DNA of 43,711 nt from the NCBI GenBank assembly GCA_030605835.1, contig JAUWHO010000041.1, positions 1-43,711 on the forward strand, read 5' to 3'. Origin of the DNA: Candidatus Zixiibacteriota bacterium. Lineage in GTDB: Bacteria > Zixibacteria > MSB-5A5 > DG-27. The position numbers and the translations under genes were made by a program. Below, in pieces: positions 41,912 through 43,711 of the stretch (the first letter of the stretch is position 1; each line of letters begins with the position of its first letter). The notes under the pieces were generated by a model. That model was not told the DNA's origin, made no database searches, and saw nothing but the letters and a program-made list of their open reading frames with translations.

Positions 41912-43405
41912 TCACTTCACCAGCATCATCCTGCGGATCTCGGTGTAATCTTCCACCGTCAATCTGTAGAAGTAGAGACCCGAGGAGACTCTCGAAGCAT
42001 CCCAGATGACAGACTTCTGTCCCGGATCCTGCCTCTCGTCTATCAGAGTCCCCACCTTCTCGCCGAGGAGATTGTAGATCTCCAGTCTCACGTTGGAGGT
42101 AACTGCCAAGTCGTAAGTGATCACTGCGGTGGCGTTGAAGGGATTGGGATAGCTCTGGGATAAGGCAGTAACTGTGGGAACAGGCTCTTCCATCTCAGGA
42201 CGATCGACCTCTACCAGCTCCCAGCCGACATTACCGCTCATCCTCCACGGGGAGCACTGTGCAATGTCAACGTTCATGCAGCAGGATACCTCGTGACCAC
42301 TAAGATTGCCGCCAATCGAGGTACTGTACTGACCCGGCACCACCGCGTTCGGTACCTTGAAGAAGTAGCTGTTCTCGGTTACGCCCGGTGCATAGGTCTT
42401 GGACCTCGGAATGCTGATCATGACATTCCCGGGATCGCAATCGTAACCGGAATGACCGCTGAAGGTGAGGACACCGGAGATGTCGCCTTCGGTGTTGTTC
42501 ACAACCGTAAGCTTGAAGTAGAGGTTTCCGCCACGGCAGAATACTGGGCTAAGACACTCACAGGTGAGTATGACCGGTCGATGCTCATAGACCGGCTGTT
42601 CGGTATAGTGGCCGATGCCACAAGAGCCGTAGGGTATGTAAAAAAAGCCCTGGTCGCCCCAGCCGGTACCCCAGCTGTTCTTGCAAATCCAGCCGCCATC
42701 TCCGCAGATATTGTCGTCCCAGCCCACTATCATTACGGCATGGTCGGAACTGTAGTAGGGATACTCAAAACAGTCCCAGTGAAAGCCGGACGGAATCGCC
42801 AGAGTGGTCGATACCGGCGCCGTCAGAAGCGCAATCTTGATGGCGTTGACGTCGTCTTGGATGTCGATCCAGTCCTCAATCTGCACAACGACATCACAGG
42901 TCTCCTGCTCACAGGGCCACCAATCCTGAGCGCGGTAGGGATAGCATGACTCCTCCACCGCACCGTAGTCCCTGAAAAGCAGATAGACAGCCTCCATCCA
43001 GCCCCCGCCACAGCCGTAGCCGTAGGCGTTGCAGTCTATGACCTGCTGCTCGGAGAGATCCCATGGAATTCCATCTGCGATCAGGACTGCCGACTCACAG
43101 GCTCCGGTGGCGGCGAAGTCCCAGCAGGAACCGCAGCTCCCCTGACTTTTGACCGGGGTCACACCGTTCATCTCGCGCCAATCCCAACGGTCGTCGGTGT
43201 TGAGCAATACTGGCGAGGGCAGTTTGTCCAACTCCTCAAAACGCCTCTTGACCTCATCCGGGACGATCAGGCCTGTGTAATGCGTTTGATCCCCGAGAGT
43301 AACCTCCTCCTTCTGCGCAACACCTTCTGACTCATCTGCGAAGGCCAGTTGCACAAACAGGGTAAGCGCAAATACAACTGTAAACAGAAGAGCAAAGCGT
43401 TTCAT
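41912..43405 (-). CDS. Secreted papain-family (C1A) cysteine protease with sorting domain
   Basis: 497 residues from ATG 43405 (GGAGGAG upstream; a 12-residue in-frame extension lacks a site). Signal peptide about 1-23. A short pro-region (about 24-70) shows no evident I29 inhibitor motif. The mature domain (about 70-270) has Gln88, Cys94 (QGSCGSCW), His222 (SDHAVMIVGW) and Asn243 (CKNSWGTGWG), the complete papain set. A beta-rich domain (about 285-385) and a type IX-like sorting domain (SYPNPFNATAVITYDL ... SSGLYFYRLTVEDY ... MLVK) follow. Probably extracellular peptide digestion, consistent with amino acid fermentation. Confidence 0.93.
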   Translation of the reverse strand: MKRFALLFTVVFALTLFVQLAFADESEGVAQKEEVTLGDQTHYTGLIVPDEVKRRFEELDKLPSPVLLNTDDRWDWREMNGVTPVKSQGSCGSCWDFAATGACESAVLIADGIPWDLSEQQVIDCNAYGYGCGGGWMEAVYLLFRDYGAVEESCYPYRAQDWWPCEQETCDVVVQIEDWIDIQDDVNAIKIALLTAPVSTTLAIPSGFHWDCFEYPYYSSDHAVMIVGWDDNICGDGGWICKNSWGTGWGDQGFFYIPYGSCGIGHYTEQPVYEHRPVILTCECLSPVFCRGGNLYFKLTVVNNTEGDISGVLTFSGHSGYDCDPGNVMISIPRSKTYAPGVTENSYFFKVPNAVVPGQYSTSIGGNLSGHEVSCCMNVDIAQCSPWRMSGNVGWELVEVDRPEMEEPVPTVTALSQSYPNPFNATAVITYDLAVTSNVRLEIYNLLGEKVGTLIDERQDPGQKSVIWDASRVSSGLYFYRLTVEDYTEIRRMMLVK

Positions 43406-43521
43406 AACTCCTCCTTCGATTTGGGTTGATAGGTTAAACATCGTTCGCGTTCACAACAGAGTGCGGTTTCGCAAGAAGATATGTCTCATAATGTCCCCCC
43501 GGCAGAGATGCCCTATACATT

Positions 43522-43549
43522 AAGTTACTAATTTCCCCCCGTTTGTCAA
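43522..43549 (-). promoter_or_regulatory. Possible promoter of the protease gene
   Basis: Minus strand: TTGACA (43549-43544), 16-base spacer, TAACTT (43527-43522), with a leader of about 110 bases. Confidence 0.45.
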
Positions 43550-43630
43550 TGCAAAAATCTACCTTATTGCAGACGCCGCCAGCAGGTGGACGAAACCTCG
43601 ACCCATATGGTAATTGACAGCAAAACTGAA

Positions 43631-43711
43631 TCACTTCACCAGCATCATCCTCTTGGTCTTGGTGAAATCGCCAGCAGTCAGTTTGTAGAGATAAAGGCCA
43701 GACGAGACCTC
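43631..43711 (-). CDS. C-terminal end of another sorting-domain protein (cut by window end)
   Basis: The frame is open to the window edge and encodes EVSSGLYLYKLTAGDFTKT followed by KRMMLVK and a stop at 43631. This is the same C-terminal sorting sequence as in the protease and beta-helix genes. The functional part lies outside the window. Confidence 0.85.
   Translation of the reverse strand, partial: EVSSGLYLYKLTAGDFTKTKRMMLVK

Overview
The window comes from the chromosome of an uncultured, probably anaerobic bacterium of the FCB superphylum (Zixibacteria, KSB1 or WOR-3-like lineages are possibilities; the exact phylum cannot be read from the sequence). The evidence is several secreted proteins ending in a type IX-secretion-like C-terminal sorting domain (YPNPFN...GxYxYKL...MLVK), thiamine-dependent ferredoxin-linked 2-oxoacid oxidoreductases, acyl-CoA dehydrogenases and an AbfD/HpaB-family flavoprotein. 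Most of the window is GC-rich housekeeping and catabolic sequence on both strands. No rRNA, tRNA, CRISPR array or phage was recognised.

Layout. 1-1719: two acyl-CoA dehydrogenases (the first cut by the window edge). 1778-3883: an AT-rich insertion carrying one GmrSD-type (DUF262 + DUF1524) nuclease between two attC-like sites; it looks like an integron gene cassette without an integrase. 3948-7579: Leu dehydrogenase-like protein, phosphate butyryltransferase, branched-chain aminotransferase, ribose-5-phosphate isomerase B. 7808-13055: a plus-strand block with glyA, a thiamine-binding protein, cutA, a PPC-domain protein, a SAM hydrolase-like protein, dCMP deaminase, an enlarged nrdR and tatC, followed by a UbiA prenyltransferase (13134-14063). 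14410-21820: minus strand, with a GGDEF protein, xerD, a secreted sorting-domain protein, a GAF-GAF-PP2C phosphatase and groESL under a textbook promoter and CIRCE operator. 22195-25357: a small Cys-rich protein and a four-subunit Vor-type oxidoreductase. 27934-32831: pyrF, nnrE-nnrD, thiD, lpd. 33126-35001: a lower-GC pair, an IPCT-DIPPS fusion (inositol phosphodiester synthesis) and an HD-domain protein. 35139-43711: minus strand, with an exported nitroreductase, the AbfD-like flavoprotein and secreted or envelope proteins (LRR lipoprotein, outer-membrane barrel, beta-helix protein, papain-like protease, and the end of another sorting-domain protein).

Together, the Leu dehydrogenase/aminotransferase, Vor complex, phosphate butyryltransferase, acyl-CoA dehydrogenases and Lpd fit branched-chain amino acid degradation through acyl-CoA with ferredoxin reduction. 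Several enzymes have unusual key residues: Gln for the catalytic Lys80 in the Leu dehydrogenase, Glu for the triad His in the SAM hydrolase, and Tyr for the cluster-ligand His292 in the AbfD homologue. NrdR has two ATP-cones instead of one.

Intergenic DNA is rich in small hairpins, many beginning GTAG (REP-like), plus a TGAACYA heptamer repeat and a roughly 70-bp dispersed repeat. Some of these supply stop or start codons to neighbouring genes. The strongest candidate for an undescribed arrangement is the cassette-borne GmrSD nuclease at 1859-3877.
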